From Prevotella sp. (GTDB lineage: Bacteria > Bacteroidota > Bacteroidia > Bacteroidales > Bacteroidaceae), in NCBI GenBank assembly GCA_022641735.1, contig JALCDQ010000008.1, positions 31,682-95,681 on the forward strand: 64,000 bases of DNA, in the 5' to 3' direction. The notes below the pieces were generated by a model, which was not told where the DNA came from, made no database searches, and saw nothing but the letters and a program-made list of their open reading frames with translations. A program made the position numbers and the translations under genes. Shown piece after piece: positions 48,544-58,197 of the stretch (positions within the stretch are counted from its first letter, which is position 1; every line of letters begins with the position of its first letter).

Positions 48544-50154
48544 ATGATTATGAAATCTATTATTAAATATACATTTATCGTTGCTTCGGTATTCGCTTTC
48601 GCTGCATGTACAGATAATTTCGAGAAAGACAACACCAATCCTTATGAGGCAACCGATGATATGTTGCAGACAGACAACCTTACTGTGGGTTCGTTCTTCT
48701 CTCAGATGGAACTTCGTATGGTTCCTTTCACAGCTGGTGGTCAGCAGGATGACTCTTATGGTTCTACTGGTTCATACCAACACTTCGAGGGCCTCTGCTC
48801 AGATTGGTATTCTGGCTATGTAGCTCCTACTGGAACATGGGCTAATGGTAACCACAACGGTAACTATTACTTTACAGGTACTTGGGGTAATTCTATGTAT
48901 AGCCAGAACTATACGCAGATTATGCCTGCATGGTCAAAGGTTAAGACTAATGCAGAGAAAAACAACACTCCTCAAGTGACTGCCCTTGCAACAGTAGTGA
49001 AAGTGTATGCCATGCATCGTGTTACTGACCAGTATGGTCCTATCCCCTATGTAAACTATGTAGCAGGAAGTATCAACAATTCCTTTAACAGTCAAGAAGA
49101 TGTGTATAAAAAGTTCTTCAATGAATTGGATAGTGCCATTGATGTGTTGACTCCGTTTGCATCGTCAGGTACCAAGATTCTTGAAAAATTTGATTACATC
49201 TATCAAGGTAATTCTAAAAAGTGGGCTAAGTTTGCAAATACTCTCCGTCTGCGTTTAGCTCTACGTGTTGTTTATGCTGACCCATCTCTTGCTCAGCAGG
49301 AAGCTGAAAAGTCTTTTTCCAGTACTGTTGGCTTCTTGGAAGATGCAAATGACCGCGCGACTATTTCAGGGGTTACAATCATGAATCCGTTGTGGGAACA
49401 GGCCTATAGTTGGAATGAGGAACGCATGAGTTCTTCTATGGATGCTTACATGAACGGATACAATGATCCTCGTCTCTCTAAGTATTTTGTAGCTGCTAAA
49501 GGTGATAGCAAATATCATGGCATTCGTCTAGGAATCAATATGGCAAGTGGAAATGCTGATTATATAGGTGATAAGATCTCTAATTTCAATATTTCTTCTA
49601 CCTCTACGATTCCTTATATGAGTGCTGCTGAGAGTTATTTCCTTCGTGCAGAGGCTGCATTACGTGGCTGGAATGCAGGCGGAACGGCTAAGGACTTCTA
49701 TGAGAAGGGTATTAAAGTTTCTATGGCTGAATGGGGTGTTACCTCTGGTGTGGAAGCTTATATTGCTAGCACCGCTCAGCCTGTGGCTTTCGTCGATAAC
49801 ACTGGCAAAGGCGGTGATGCCGCACAGCCAAGCACTATCACGGTAGCTTATGATGAAAAAGCAAGTTTTGAACAGAATTTGGAGCGTATTATTACTCAGA
49901 AATGGATCGCTAACTTCCGTATTTCTCCAGAGGGATGGGCAGAGTTCCGCCGTACTGGTTATCCAAAGTTGTTCCCAACGACTCGTAACAGCAACGCTGG
50001 AACTATTAACACTAATCTGCAGATTCGCCGTATGCCTTATCCTTCAACACTTTATGACAATAACAGTGCAGCCGTTCAGGAAGCTGTTAAATTGTTAGGT
50101 GGTGGTGACAATGGTGGCACAAAGCTTTGGTGGGACAAGAATCCTAATCACTAA
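48544..50154 (+). CDS. SusD-like lipoprotein
   Basis: Lipobox AFAACTDNFEK; QYGPIPYVNYV; ESYFLRAEAALRGW. Confidence 0.93.
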   Translation: MIMKSIIKYTFIVASVFAFAACTDNFEKDNTNPYEATDDMLQTDNLTVGSFFSQMELRMVPFTAGGQQDDSYGSTGSYQHFEGLCSDWYSGYVAPTGTWANGNHNGNYYFTGTWGNSMYSQNYTQIMPAWSKVKTNAEKNNTPQVTALATVVKVYAMHRVTDQYGPIPYVNYVAGSINNSFNSQEDVYKKFFNELDSAIDVLTPFASSGTKILEKFDYIYQGNSKKWAKFANTLRLRLALRVVYADPSLAQQEAEKSFSSTVGFLEDANDRATISGVTIMNPLWEQAYSWNEERMSSSMDAYMNGYNDPRLSKYFVAAKGDSKYHGIRLGINMASGNADYIGDKISNFNISSTSTIPYMSAAESYFLRAEAALRGWNAGGTAKDFYEKGIKVSMAEWGVTSGVEAYIASTAQPVAFVDNTGKGGDAAQPSTITVAYDEKASFEQNLERIITQKWIANFRISPEGWAEFRRTGYPKLFPTTRNSNAGTINTNLQIRRMPYPSTLYDNNSAAVQEAVKLLGGGDNGGTKLWWDKNPNH

Positions 50155-50186
50155 TTGTTGAACAATCATAAACAGAATATATTATT

Positions 50187-51224
50187 ATGAAAATTAAAAT
50201 ATTTTTCAGCGTGTTCGTTTTGACGGTCATGGCTCTTTCTCTCTCCAGTTGTAATAATGACATTGAGAAGGTCGAGATCCAGGATTTGTACAAGTACGAT
50301 TCACAATATTATGAAAATCTTCGTTCGTTTAAGAAGTCTCATCATGAGATTTCCTATGCATACTATGCTTCCTGGTCTAATACACAGAACCCGACCTCTT
50401 GGGGTGAGCGTTTCCTGGGTTTACCAGACAGTTTGGATATCGTAAATCTTTGGACTGACATTCCTACAAAGGAGAGTTATCCAACAGCCTATGAAGATAT
50501 GGTTTATTGCCAAACGGTTAAGGGTACCCGTTTTGTGATGCATGGTGATGCTTCTAACTATCATCATACTTTCTGGGATCGTGTCTGGAATGAACAGACC
50601 CAGCAGTTTGATTATGTTTACGAGACTACCAAGAATGCGACAACCGGTGAAGATGAATTTGTCCTTGATGAAAAGGGCGAGAAGAAGCACAAGATGATGA
50701 AGACTATCGGTGGTAACGAAGAGTCTCTCCGCTCTTATGCTCGTTGGGCTGTCGATACATTGGTACAGTGCGGTCTTGATGGCGTGGACTTCGACTTTGA
50801 AGGTTGGGGCGACGGAGATATGGGTATTGTTGGCGATGAGTGTAACAAGTACCTTGGACCTCAAGGAAAGTGGGCTGATAAGTTATTTATTGTAGACTTC
50901 TTCGGTGGCTCACCTTCTACTTGCGATAATTATTGTGACTATTTCATCCGTCAGGCTTATTCTTGGCAGATTGGATTCCAAACGGGTTCGAGTGGCCGTC
51001 CAGTAGACAGAACCGTGCTCTGTGAGAGTACTGGTGCTGAATCTAAAGATGGCGGTGTGAACGGCGCTATGGTCCGTGAGTATGCGGCCTTTGAACCAGC
51101 AAGTGGTCATAAGGGAGGCTTTGGTGCCTACTACTTGGACTACAACTACAAATCCCAGTCTGGCATCCCTTACAAGGAGTTCCGTGAAGCAATTCAGATT
51201 CAGAACCCTGCTTTAAACAAGTAA
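50187..51224 (+). CDS. GH18 family endo-glycosidase-like lipoprotein
   Basis: Lipobox LSLSSCNND; DxxDxDxE motif LDGVDFDFEGWGDGD; paralog of 40243..41304. Confidence 0.86.
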   Translation: MKIKIFFSVFVLTVMALSLSSCNNDIEKVEIQDLYKYDSQYYENLRSFKKSHHEISYAYYASWSNTQNPTSWGERFLGLPDSLDIVNLWTDIPTKESYPTAYEDMVYCQTVKGTRFVMHGDASNYHHTFWDRVWNEQTQQFDYVYETTKNATTGEDEFVLDEKGEKKHKMMKTIGGNEESLRSYARWAVDTLVQCGLDGVDFDFEGWGDGDMGIVGDECNKYLGPQGKWADKLFIVDFFGGSPSTCDNYCDYFIRQAYSWQIGFQTGSSGRPVDRTVLCESTGAESKDGGVNGAMVREYAAFEPASGHKGGFGAYYLDYNYKSQSGIPYKEFREAIQIQNPALNK

Positions 51225-51243
51225 CAATAAAAAAATTACAATT

Positions 51244-52464
51244 ATGAAATTTAAATTCAATATCATTTCGGTAGCTCTTCTGATGCTGACAGGCGGTATG
51301 ACGTTTACTTCATGTAATTCAGATGGCGATAAATTTGATTATGATAAAGCGGGGCTCTTCGTGTCTGGTACAGAGAACAACCCGATTGTCAAGTTTGTTG
51401 TCGAAGATACACCTGCAAGCTATTCTCTGACAGTGCAGTCTACCAAGAAAGTGGATCATGATGTTACATTGACATTAGCCGTTGATTCTTCTAAGGTCAA
51501 GGAATATAATGATGCAAATACAACCAGTTATTATGCCATCCCTGAGGGTGCCGTAGAACTGGATAACCCCCAGGTAACCATTTCTGCAGGTTCAGCTATC
51601 TCCACAGCTGCAACTGTTCGTGTGGTCAGCACAGACCAATTTGTAGAAGGCCGTACTTATGTCATTCCTGTAACAGTGACGGCTGTGAAAGGAACGGATG
51701 AGCCTCTTATTGAGACTTCTAAGACTATCTTCCTTCGTATCTCTCGCGTTTTGAATTTCTATTCTATTCAGGCAAATTCTGGAGCATCAAGTAACTTTAT
51801 CTTTGACAATCCGATTCCTTTGTCTACCTTTACTTATGAGGTGAAGATTTATCCACAAGGTTTGAATCGTCGTAATTATCCTCAGCGTTTCATGGCTCTT
51901 GAGCAGAATGATGAGTCTAAGTCATTGTTGCTCCGATTCAATGAGGCTAACTCTGATAATAAACTTCAGGTAATCCTTGCCGGAAATAAGTTTATTTCTA
52001 ACACTCAGTTTGAAAATGGACATTGGTATTTGCTTTCATTTGTTTATGATGGCAGTACGGTTTCCCTTTATGTAAACGGCGTGCTCGATACTTCTATTGG
52101 TGCTAAGGTGGATGGAATCAACTTCCAGCGTTATGAGATGGGTATGTCATGGGCAGGCTATACATCTCAGCAGTTCTTCTCACATCGTTTCTGTGAAATT
52201 CGCGTTTGGGATCGTGCTCTTTCAACTAGTGAAATAGCAGGTGGAATCTGTGGCGTAGACGCTCATAGTGATGGCCTTAAGGCTTATTGGAAGTTTAACG
52301 AGGGAACTGGTCATATCTTCAAAGATGCTACGGGTAATGGCTTCGATATGGATTGGAGTAAGTCACAACGTTGTCTTACTGAGTCTGGTAGCTTGCAGCC
52401 AACACCAGGTGCAGCCAACTCTATTAAATGGGTGAAAGATGATATCAATAAATGTGCACAATAA
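51244..52464 (+). CDS. DUF1735/LamG lipoprotein
   Basis: Lipobox GMTFTSCNSDG; LamG-like GHWYLLSFVYDGSTVSLYVNGVLD...HRFCEIRVWDRALS. Confidence 0.83.
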   Translation: MKFKFNIISVALLMLTGGMTFTSCNSDGDKFDYDKAGLFVSGTENNPIVKFVVEDTPASYSLTVQSTKKVDHDVTLTLAVDSSKVKEYNDANTTSYYAIPEGAVELDNPQVTISAGSAISTAATVRVVSTDQFVEGRTYVIPVTVTAVKGTDEPLIETSKTIFLRISRVLNFYSIQANSGASSNFIFDNPIPLSTFTYEVKIYPQGLNRRNYPQRFMALEQNDESKSLLLRFNEANSDNKLQVILAGNKFISNTQFENGHWYLLSFVYDGSTVSLYVNGVLDTSIGAKVDGINFQRYEMGMSWAGYTSQQFFSHRFCEIRVWDRALSTSEIAGGICGVDAHSDGLKAYWKFNEGTGHIFKDATGNGFDMDWSKSQRCLTESGSLQPTPGAANSIKWVKDDINKCAQ

Positions 52465-52483
52465 TAATATGGAGGATTGAACA

Positions 52484-53470
52484 ATGAAAAAGAACTTTTT
52501 GAAATATTTTATTTTGTGTTTGACCGCTGTAACGGCATTGGTATTCTCTTCATGTAGCAGTGATGAAGCCTATGACTTTGTCGGTAATCCAAATAATCTG
52601 GCTTATTTGAGCATCAATGCAAAAAACACGCTTAGCTCTGCTGTAGTACATACTCCTGTGGGTGAATTTGGCGGTCTTGATTTCAAGATACCTGCTTTCA
52701 TCCAGCGTGCTGTCACAAAGGCTACTACCGTTTCTCTCGTTGCGGATAACTCCTTGATTGACGCATTCAATCAGAAGAATAGTACGGATTATGTGGCTCT
52801 TCCTGATGGATTTCTGAATCTTTCAGAAGCTGTGGCTCATATTAAGGCGGATACAGTGGCTACTTACGATTCTTTGAGAATCACTTTCAAAGATGGTGCT
52901 GACCTTTCCCAACTTACTGCTAAAGGCTATGTTGCTCCTCTACGTTTGAAAGTTGAGGGCGACGGTACTGCATCTGAAGACCGTGGTGTTGTCTATGTGG
53001 TAATTACTACAAGCACTTCTTTGATTAATGATTCACCAACAGGTCTTCTTGGCACTAAAGCTGATGACTCAAATTGGAAGTGTCTCTCTGCCGATGGCTT
53101 GGATGCCAATGCTTTCGCCACTGAGAATTGGTCATTCACTAAGAAGCAAGCCACGGCTTCCTTCGTGGTTGATTTGGGCGCTACTCATAAAGTTTCAGGT
53201 TATCTTGTTGGCTCTGACCTGATTAATAATGGTGAAATTGCGGTCAGTGAAGACAACAGCACTTGGACAACTCTTGGCTCTTTGCGTGGGCATAAGGGCG
53301 TTGACCAGTCAGAAGGTTGGTATACTTATACTTGGTATGTTCTTTATGGTGCTGTACCTGCTCGTTATGTAAAGGTAACCATGAATCTGAATACTGGCTA
53401 TTGGGGCTGGAATTACATACAATGGGGCTATTGTGTCATTGATAAGTTTGGCTTGACCTATAATGACTAA
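52484..53470 (+). CDS. DUF1735 (single copy) + F5/8 type C lipoprotein
   Basis: Lipobox LVFSSCSSDEAYD; one DUF1735-like repeat; F5/8C TASFVVDLGATHKVSGYLVGSD...ARYVKVTMNL. Confidence 0.83.
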   Translation: MKKNFLKYFILCLTAVTALVFSSCSSDEAYDFVGNPNNLAYLSINAKNTLSSAVVHTPVGEFGGLDFKIPAFIQRAVTKATTVSLVADNSLIDAFNQKNSTDYVALPDGFLNLSEAVAHIKADTVATYDSLRITFKDGADLSQLTAKGYVAPLRLKVEGDGTASEDRGVVYVVITTSTSLINDSPTGLLGTKADDSNWKCLSADGLDANAFATENWSFTKKQATASFVVDLGATHKVSGYLVGSDLINNGEIAVSEDNSTWTTLGSLRGHKGVDQSEGWYTYTWYVLYGAVPARYVKVTMNLNTGYWGWNYIQWGYCVIDKFGLTYND

Positions 53471-53496
53471 TCAGTAGATTCTTTATAATTAAATAG

Positions 53497-53536
53497 ATGA
53501 GGGTGTATCTTTCTTGATACACCCTCATTTTTTTTG
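53497..53536 (+). terminator. Intrinsic terminator of second SusC module
   Basis: Perfect 13-bp stem ATGAGGGTGTATC-tttctt-GATACACCCTCAT followed by TTTTTTT. Confidence 0.9.
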
Positions 53537-53573
53537 TTAGCTTGTTGCTGATCCATGACAATACAAAAGCCCA

Positions 53574-53837
53574 TTCACTTATGGCTTTCAGCCACGATGA
53601 TAACGGCTAATGAGGGGCACGATAATGGTTAATGGAGGTTACAAATGCCATTTGTAACCACATTACACACGGCTTGTAATGAGGTTACAAGTAGCTTGTA
53701 ACGTGATTACACACTACTTGTAATCAGGTCATAAGCCGTTTTTGTTGCCTTTATCAGCCGTTTTCATGCTTTCCGTCAGTCGTTTTTGAGGTTGTCATTG
53801 GTTGTTTTCGGATGTATGAAAAACCGTTATTGGGCAT
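53574..53837. repeat. 22-bp-period array F (~12 in-phase periods)
   Basis: 53638 GTTACAAATGcCATTTGTAAC; 53662 ATTACACACGGCTTGTAAT; 53684 GTTACAAGTAGCTTGTAAC; 53706 ATTACACACTACTTGTAAT. Then AGCCGTT/AGCCGTT/AGTCGTT/GGTTGTT/AACCGTT every 22 bp (53734, 53756, 53778, 53800, 53822). Confidence 0.82.
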
Positions 53838-53920
53838 AGCTTTTGAGGCAGAGAGCCATGAATGGTGAAGTGATATTCAAAGTCTGAAAATGATAATTGC
53901 GAAGGAAAAAAAGAAAGATA

Positions 53921-53952
53921 TTTGCACTTTTAGAGGAAAAGTATTATCTTTG
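53921..53952 (+). promoter_or_regulatory. Promoter of GH29 gene
   Basis: TTTG 53921-53924, N20, TATCTTTG 53945-53952. Confidence 0.7.
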
Positions 53953-53972
53953 TGGCAAATATCTATTAGAAC

Positions 53973-55271
53973 ATGAAAAAGATTATATTGTTTTTAGTAT
54001 CGTTGTTGGCTTGCGTGAATGGATTTGCGCAGTATCAGCCTAGTAAGGAAGTGTTGGAATCCCGCAAGGAATTTCAGGATAACAAGTTCGGCATTTTCAT
54101 CCATTGGGGCATCTATTCGATGCTTGGAGATGGAGAATGGGTGCAGCAAGTCAAGAACTTAAACTATAAGGAATACGCTCATTTAGCCGATGGTTTCTAT
54201 CCTTCCAAGTTCAATGCAGATGAGTGGGTGAAGGCATTTAAGGATGCTGGAGCAAAGTATATCACCATTACGAGCCGCCATCATGATGGTTTCTCGATGT
54301 TCAAAACGGCCACTTCTGATTATAATATTGTGGACGGTACGCCTTTCCACCGCGATGTTTTGAAGGAATTGGCTGCCGCTTGCAAGAAATATGGCATCAA
54401 GCTCAACGTCTATTATTCACATCTTGATTGGCATCGTTCGGATTATCCTTTGGGGTCAACGGGCCTTAATCTTGGGCGTCCTACTGACCAACAGGACTTC
54501 AATAGCTATTTTAATTTCATGAGTCAGCAGCTTACCGAGCTCCTTACCAATTATGGACCTGTTGGTGCAATATGGTTTGATGGCTGGTGGGACCATAAAG
54601 CAGATAAGGATTTCAATTGGCGTTTGGATGAGCAATATGCCTTAATTCATAAGCTCCAGCCTGCTTGTATGATAGGCAACAATCATCATCTCGCTCCTAA
54701 ACCGGGTGAGGATATTCAGATGTTTGAGCAAGACCTCCCTGGCCAGAATAGTGCCGGTTTCTCCGGTAAGAGTGTTATCGGGCAGTTGCCATTAGAGACT
54801 TGCCTGACGATGAACAAGAGTTGGGGCTATAACATCACCGATAAGAACTATAAGAGTGTCGATTATCTTATTCAGAAACTGGTGTCGGCAGCGGGTCGCA
54901 ATGCCAACTTGTTGCTGAATATAGGTCCTCGTCCGGATGGCCAACTGCCAGCAGAAGCCATGGAACGCCTTAAAGGTATGGGTGAATGGATGAGCAAGAA
55001 TGGAGCGACAATTTATGGGACTCGTGGCGGCATCGTGGCTCCTCACGACTGGGGAGTGAGCACACAGAAGGGCAATACCTTATATATACATATCCTTGAG
55101 TGGAAAGATAAGGGGCTGTTCCTCCCTATCACTGACCAAAAAGTGATAGCTGCCAAGATGTTTGCAGATAACAGCAAGGTGGGCATTGTCAAGACTAAGG
55201 GCGGCGTTTTGCTGGAATTGCCTTATGCGCCAAAGGGCGTTGACACCATTGTTGAACTCACTTTGAAGTAA
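53973..55271 (+). CDS. GH29 alpha-L-fucosidase
   Basis: KFGIFIHWGIYSMLG, TSRHHDGFSMFKTATSDYNIVDGTPFHRD, GAIWFDGWWD. Confidence 0.92.
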   Translation: MKKIILFLVSLLACVNGFAQYQPSKEVLESRKEFQDNKFGIFIHWGIYSMLGDGEWVQQVKNLNYKEYAHLADGFYPSKFNADEWVKAFKDAGAKYITITSRHHDGFSMFKTATSDYNIVDGTPFHRDVLKELAAACKKYGIKLNVYYSHLDWHRSDYPLGSTGLNLGRPTDQQDFNSYFNFMSQQLTELLTNYGPVGAIWFDGWWDHKADKDFNWRLDEQYALIHKLQPACMIGNNHHLAPKPGEDIQMFEQDLPGQNSAGFSGKSVIGQLPLETCLTMNKSWGYNITDKNYKSVDYLIQKLVSAAGRNANLLLNIGPRPDGQLPAEAMERLKGMGEWMSKNGATIYGTRGGIVAPHDWGVSTQKGNTLYIHILEWKDKGLFLPITDQKVIAAKMFADNSKVGIVKTKGGVLLELPYAPKGVDTIVELTLK

Positions 55272-55277
55272 TCGCAG

Positions 55278-56012
55278 ATGAAATCCTATTTTTCGATAAT
55301 CGTCTTTGTGGCCTTTGTTCTCATTGCCGGCCTCTCCAGTGTGCATAGTTATCAATGTACGGAGAGCGCAATCGTCAGCGATATGAATCAGGCGCTTGCC
55401 CAGACATTATCGCGGAAGACGGAAGGCTGGATAACACCCGATACGATACAGGACTATCGGGAGCATCTCAGAATAACAGCCTTGCGCAATCATTCTTTCC
55501 TCTATTATGCCATGGACAACCATCAAGGCATCCTGTGCAGCAAGAAGATGCAGTGGCGTTCAAAGGCAAAGTCGGTGGCTTTCCAAAGTTATGCCAACTG
55601 TTCAATGGCAACGATATGGGGCTTATCAGACCAGCGCATGCCCATCGGAATTTTACTTCTTGCCCTTTTATGGGGGTTGTTCTCGTTGCTTTATTTTAAG
55701 AAAAATCACGATGAAATGGGCGATTTTGGAGGATTAGTGTATTCTGAAAGCGAGCAATGTTTCTATAATAGCCATCATGAAAACATCGTTTTCACCCCGA
55801 TGCAAATGCAGTTGATGCAGCTGTTTTATGCCAAAGCCAACCACCAACTTACCAAACAGGAGATTTGCGAAGCCTTGTGGCCGAAGAAACCAGATGCCAG
55901 TGCTACCCTTTACACCCTCATCAAGCGCCTCAAACCCGTGATAGGAGCGCAGGCAAACTTGAAGATTGAGACGGATAGAGGCCATAATTATCGGTTGACA
56001 ACCAAGCGATAA
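55278..56012 (+). CDS. Membrane-anchored winged-helix transcriptional regulator
   Basis: N-terminal TM plus second TM (PIGILLLALLWGLFSLLYF); C-terminal OmpR/PhoB-like wHTH (FTPMQMQLMQLFYAKANHQLTKQEICEALWPKKPDASATLYTLIKRLKPVIGAQANLKIETDRGHNYRL). Confidence 0.75.
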   Translation: MKSYFSIIVFVAFVLIAGLSSVHSYQCTESAIVSDMNQALAQTLSRKTEGWITPDTIQDYREHLRITALRNHSFLYYAMDNHQGILCSKKMQWRSKAKSVAFQSYANCSMATIWGLSDQRMPIGILLLALLWGLFSLLYFKKNHDEMGDFGGLVYSESEQCFYNSHHENIVFTPMQMQLMQLFYAKANHQLTKQEICEALWPKKPDASATLYTLIKRLKPVIGAQANLKIETDRGHNYRLTTKR

Positions 56013-56077
56013 GCAATGCGGAAAACGACGTAAAGCCTGATAAAAAGTAATTGTCAGACAAATGTCAGACAGTTTTT

Positions 56078-56108
56078 TTGTCCTTTAGAGATGGTCGTTT
56101 TATCTTTG
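56078..56108 (+). promoter_or_regulatory. Promoter of outer-membrane barrel gene
   Basis: TTG 56078-56080, N20, TATCTTTG 56101-56108. Confidence 0.65.
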
Positions 56109-56127
56109 CCGAAAACTTTAAGCAAAG

Positions 56128-58170
56128 ATGAAACGACATTTTATTTTCATGATGATGACCATGGTTGCGCTCAATGCAACAGGTCAAGAGGACAAATCGG
56201 TGCAACTGAAAGATGTGACGGTAGAGGCTGCCCGCATCGTAAACAAAGCCGATGGGCAACTCATCATGCCGTCAGAAGCGCAGAAAAAAGCCTCTGTGAA
56301 TGGTTATGGACTGCTTGCCAAGTTGGCTCTTCCCACTATTCGGGTGAATGAAATGATGCATTCCATTACCGCTTTAGGCAATCAGGGAGAGGTACAGATT
56401 CGCCTTAATGGGGCTTTGGCGACCTCGAAAGATCTCCTCGCTCTTGACCCCAAAACTGTAAAAAACATCGATTTCATCGATAATCCTGGGGTGAGATACG
56501 GCACTGAAATAGCCTATGTCATCAATATCCACACTCGAAAGGGAAACGAGGGATATGTGGTTGGCGTCAATTTAGTCAATGCCTTGACCACCAAACATAG
56601 CGATGAAACCGCCTATTTTAAGCTAAATCATAAGAATTCAGAGTTCGGTTTTACCTATGATTTTAACTTCCAAGACTTCCGAGGAGACCGCTTTGACACC
56701 ACGACCCGTTATCTTCTCAACGATAATACCTATTATAATATAGAGCGGAAAGACGTTGGCAGGCGCAGCAGAAGCTTTGAAAATCAGTTTGAATTCAAGT
56801 ATATTCTGGCCGATTCAGCCACCTATGTCTTCCAAGCCTCTCTTTCCAATGACCTCAATCATCATCCGGGAGACTTCGTAAACCAAAAAATGATCGATGA
56901 AATGGGCGATTTTTCGACTTCCCAACTCTCTCATGGCAAGACTCAATCGCCCATTCTCGATCTTTATTTCTTTCATCAATTAGGGGCCCATCAGTCACTT
57001 ACAGCCAATGTGGTGGGTACTCATATCGGCACAGATGAGTATAATTATAATGATGAAGGAACGCCTTATGCTTATTCTGTAGATGGCAAAACGTGGTCGT
57101 TGCTGACGGAAACTATCTATGAAAACAGGCTCAAACCCTTCACACTTTCTTTCGGTTTAAAGACTTTGTTGAAATATACCAGCAATGCTTATATGGGTGA
57201 TGTCAATTCCCTGAATGGTCTTCACAACAGCAATCTGTATCTGTTTGGCGAGTTGAAAGGCAAACTCAGCAAGCTTGGCTATGTTGCAGGCCTCGGTGTG
57301 AGCAATCAGCGCTATTCTCAAGAGGGGCATCATTATAACTTTTGGATGTTTCGCCCCAAGTTGACGCTCAGTTATCCACTCCTTAAATACTTGCGGTTGC
57401 GCTATATGATAGAGTTCTATGAGCATGTATCTCAGGTCGCTATGATCAGCGATACACGCATCCGCACCAATAAAATGGAGTGGACAGTGGGCAATCCCAA
57501 CATCAATCCAAACCCCTGTATGGAACAGCAATTGCGCCTATCCTATGTCACTCCGCGCCTGACCAACAACGTGGATGTGGTCTATCGGCAACATCACAAC
57601 CCAAACATGGCAAGCTATAGCCGTACCGATGACAATCAATTCCTCTATACACAGCGCAATCAACGCCACATCAACATGTTTTATGTGCAGGATGACACCC
57701 GTTACGACCTCATCCCCGAACATCTCTCGCTCTCCTTTTATGGGGGCATTTACCGCTATTTCAATCGTGGCGACGACTATAATCACACGCTTACAGCCTA
57801 TAACATAGGCAGCAGTATGGAAGCCTTTTTGGGGCGTTGGACCTTCTCGGCGACGGCTGACAACGGTTGGAAGTTTATGGAAGGAGAGACCTGGCATCAT
57901 CAGGGAGCCGCTTCTTACCTTACTGCCTCTTGCCATATCGGCCAATGCGACCTCTCCCTCTTTTGGCAGATGCCCTTCCAAAAGAACCCGAAAATGAATG
58001 AGGACGGCCTTGTCAACCAGTATCTTCAGCGACATCTGACGATGCGGGAAACCGATTATGGCAATATGGTCATGATTCGTTTAGCGTGGAAACTGAGCCA
58101 TGGGCGCAAGTATAAGACGATAGAAAAACGCCTCCAAAACAAAGATACGCAAACTGGAATATTGCAGTAA
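56128..58170 (+). CDS. TonB-dependent-receptor-like outer membrane beta-barrel protein
   Basis: Signal peptide; plug-like VQLKDVTVEAARIVNKADGQ...QIRLNGALATSKDLLALDPKTVKNIDFIDNPGVRYG; long aromatic beta-rich C-terminus. Confidence 0.75.
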   Translation: MKRHFIFMMMTMVALNATGQEDKSVQLKDVTVEAARIVNKADGQLIMPSEAQKKASVNGYGLLAKLALPTIRVNEMMHSITALGNQGEVQIRLNGALATSKDLLALDPKTVKNIDFIDNPGVRYGTEIAYVINIHTRKGNEGYVVGVNLVNALTTKHSDETAYFKLNHKNSEFGFTYDFNFQDFRGDRFDTTTRYLLNDNTYYNIERKDVGRRSRSFENQFEFKYILADSATYVFQASLSNDLNHHPGDFVNQKMIDEMGDFSTSQLSHGKTQSPILDLYFFHQLGAHQSLTANVVGTHIGTDEYNYNDEGTPYAYSVDGKTWSLLTETIYENRLKPFTLSFGLKTLLKYTSNAYMGDVNSLNGLHNSNLYLFGELKGKLSKLGYVAGLGVSNQRYSQEGHHYNFWMFRPKLTLSYPLLKYLRLRYMIEFYEHVSQVAMISDTRIRTNKMEWTVGNPNINPNPCMEQQLRLSYVTPRLTNNVDVVYRQHHNPNMASYSRTDDNQFLYTQRNQRHINMFYVQDDTRYDLIPEHLSLSFYGGIYRYFNRGDDYNHTLTAYNIGSSMEAFLGRWTFSATADNGWKFMEGETWHHQGAASYLTASCHIGQCDLSLFWQMPFQKNPKMNEDGLVNQYLQRHLTMRETDYGNMVMIRLAWKLSHGRKYKTIEKRLQNKDTQTGILQ

Positions 58171-58197
58171 GGAAGGCGGACGATAATCACTTGCAAT

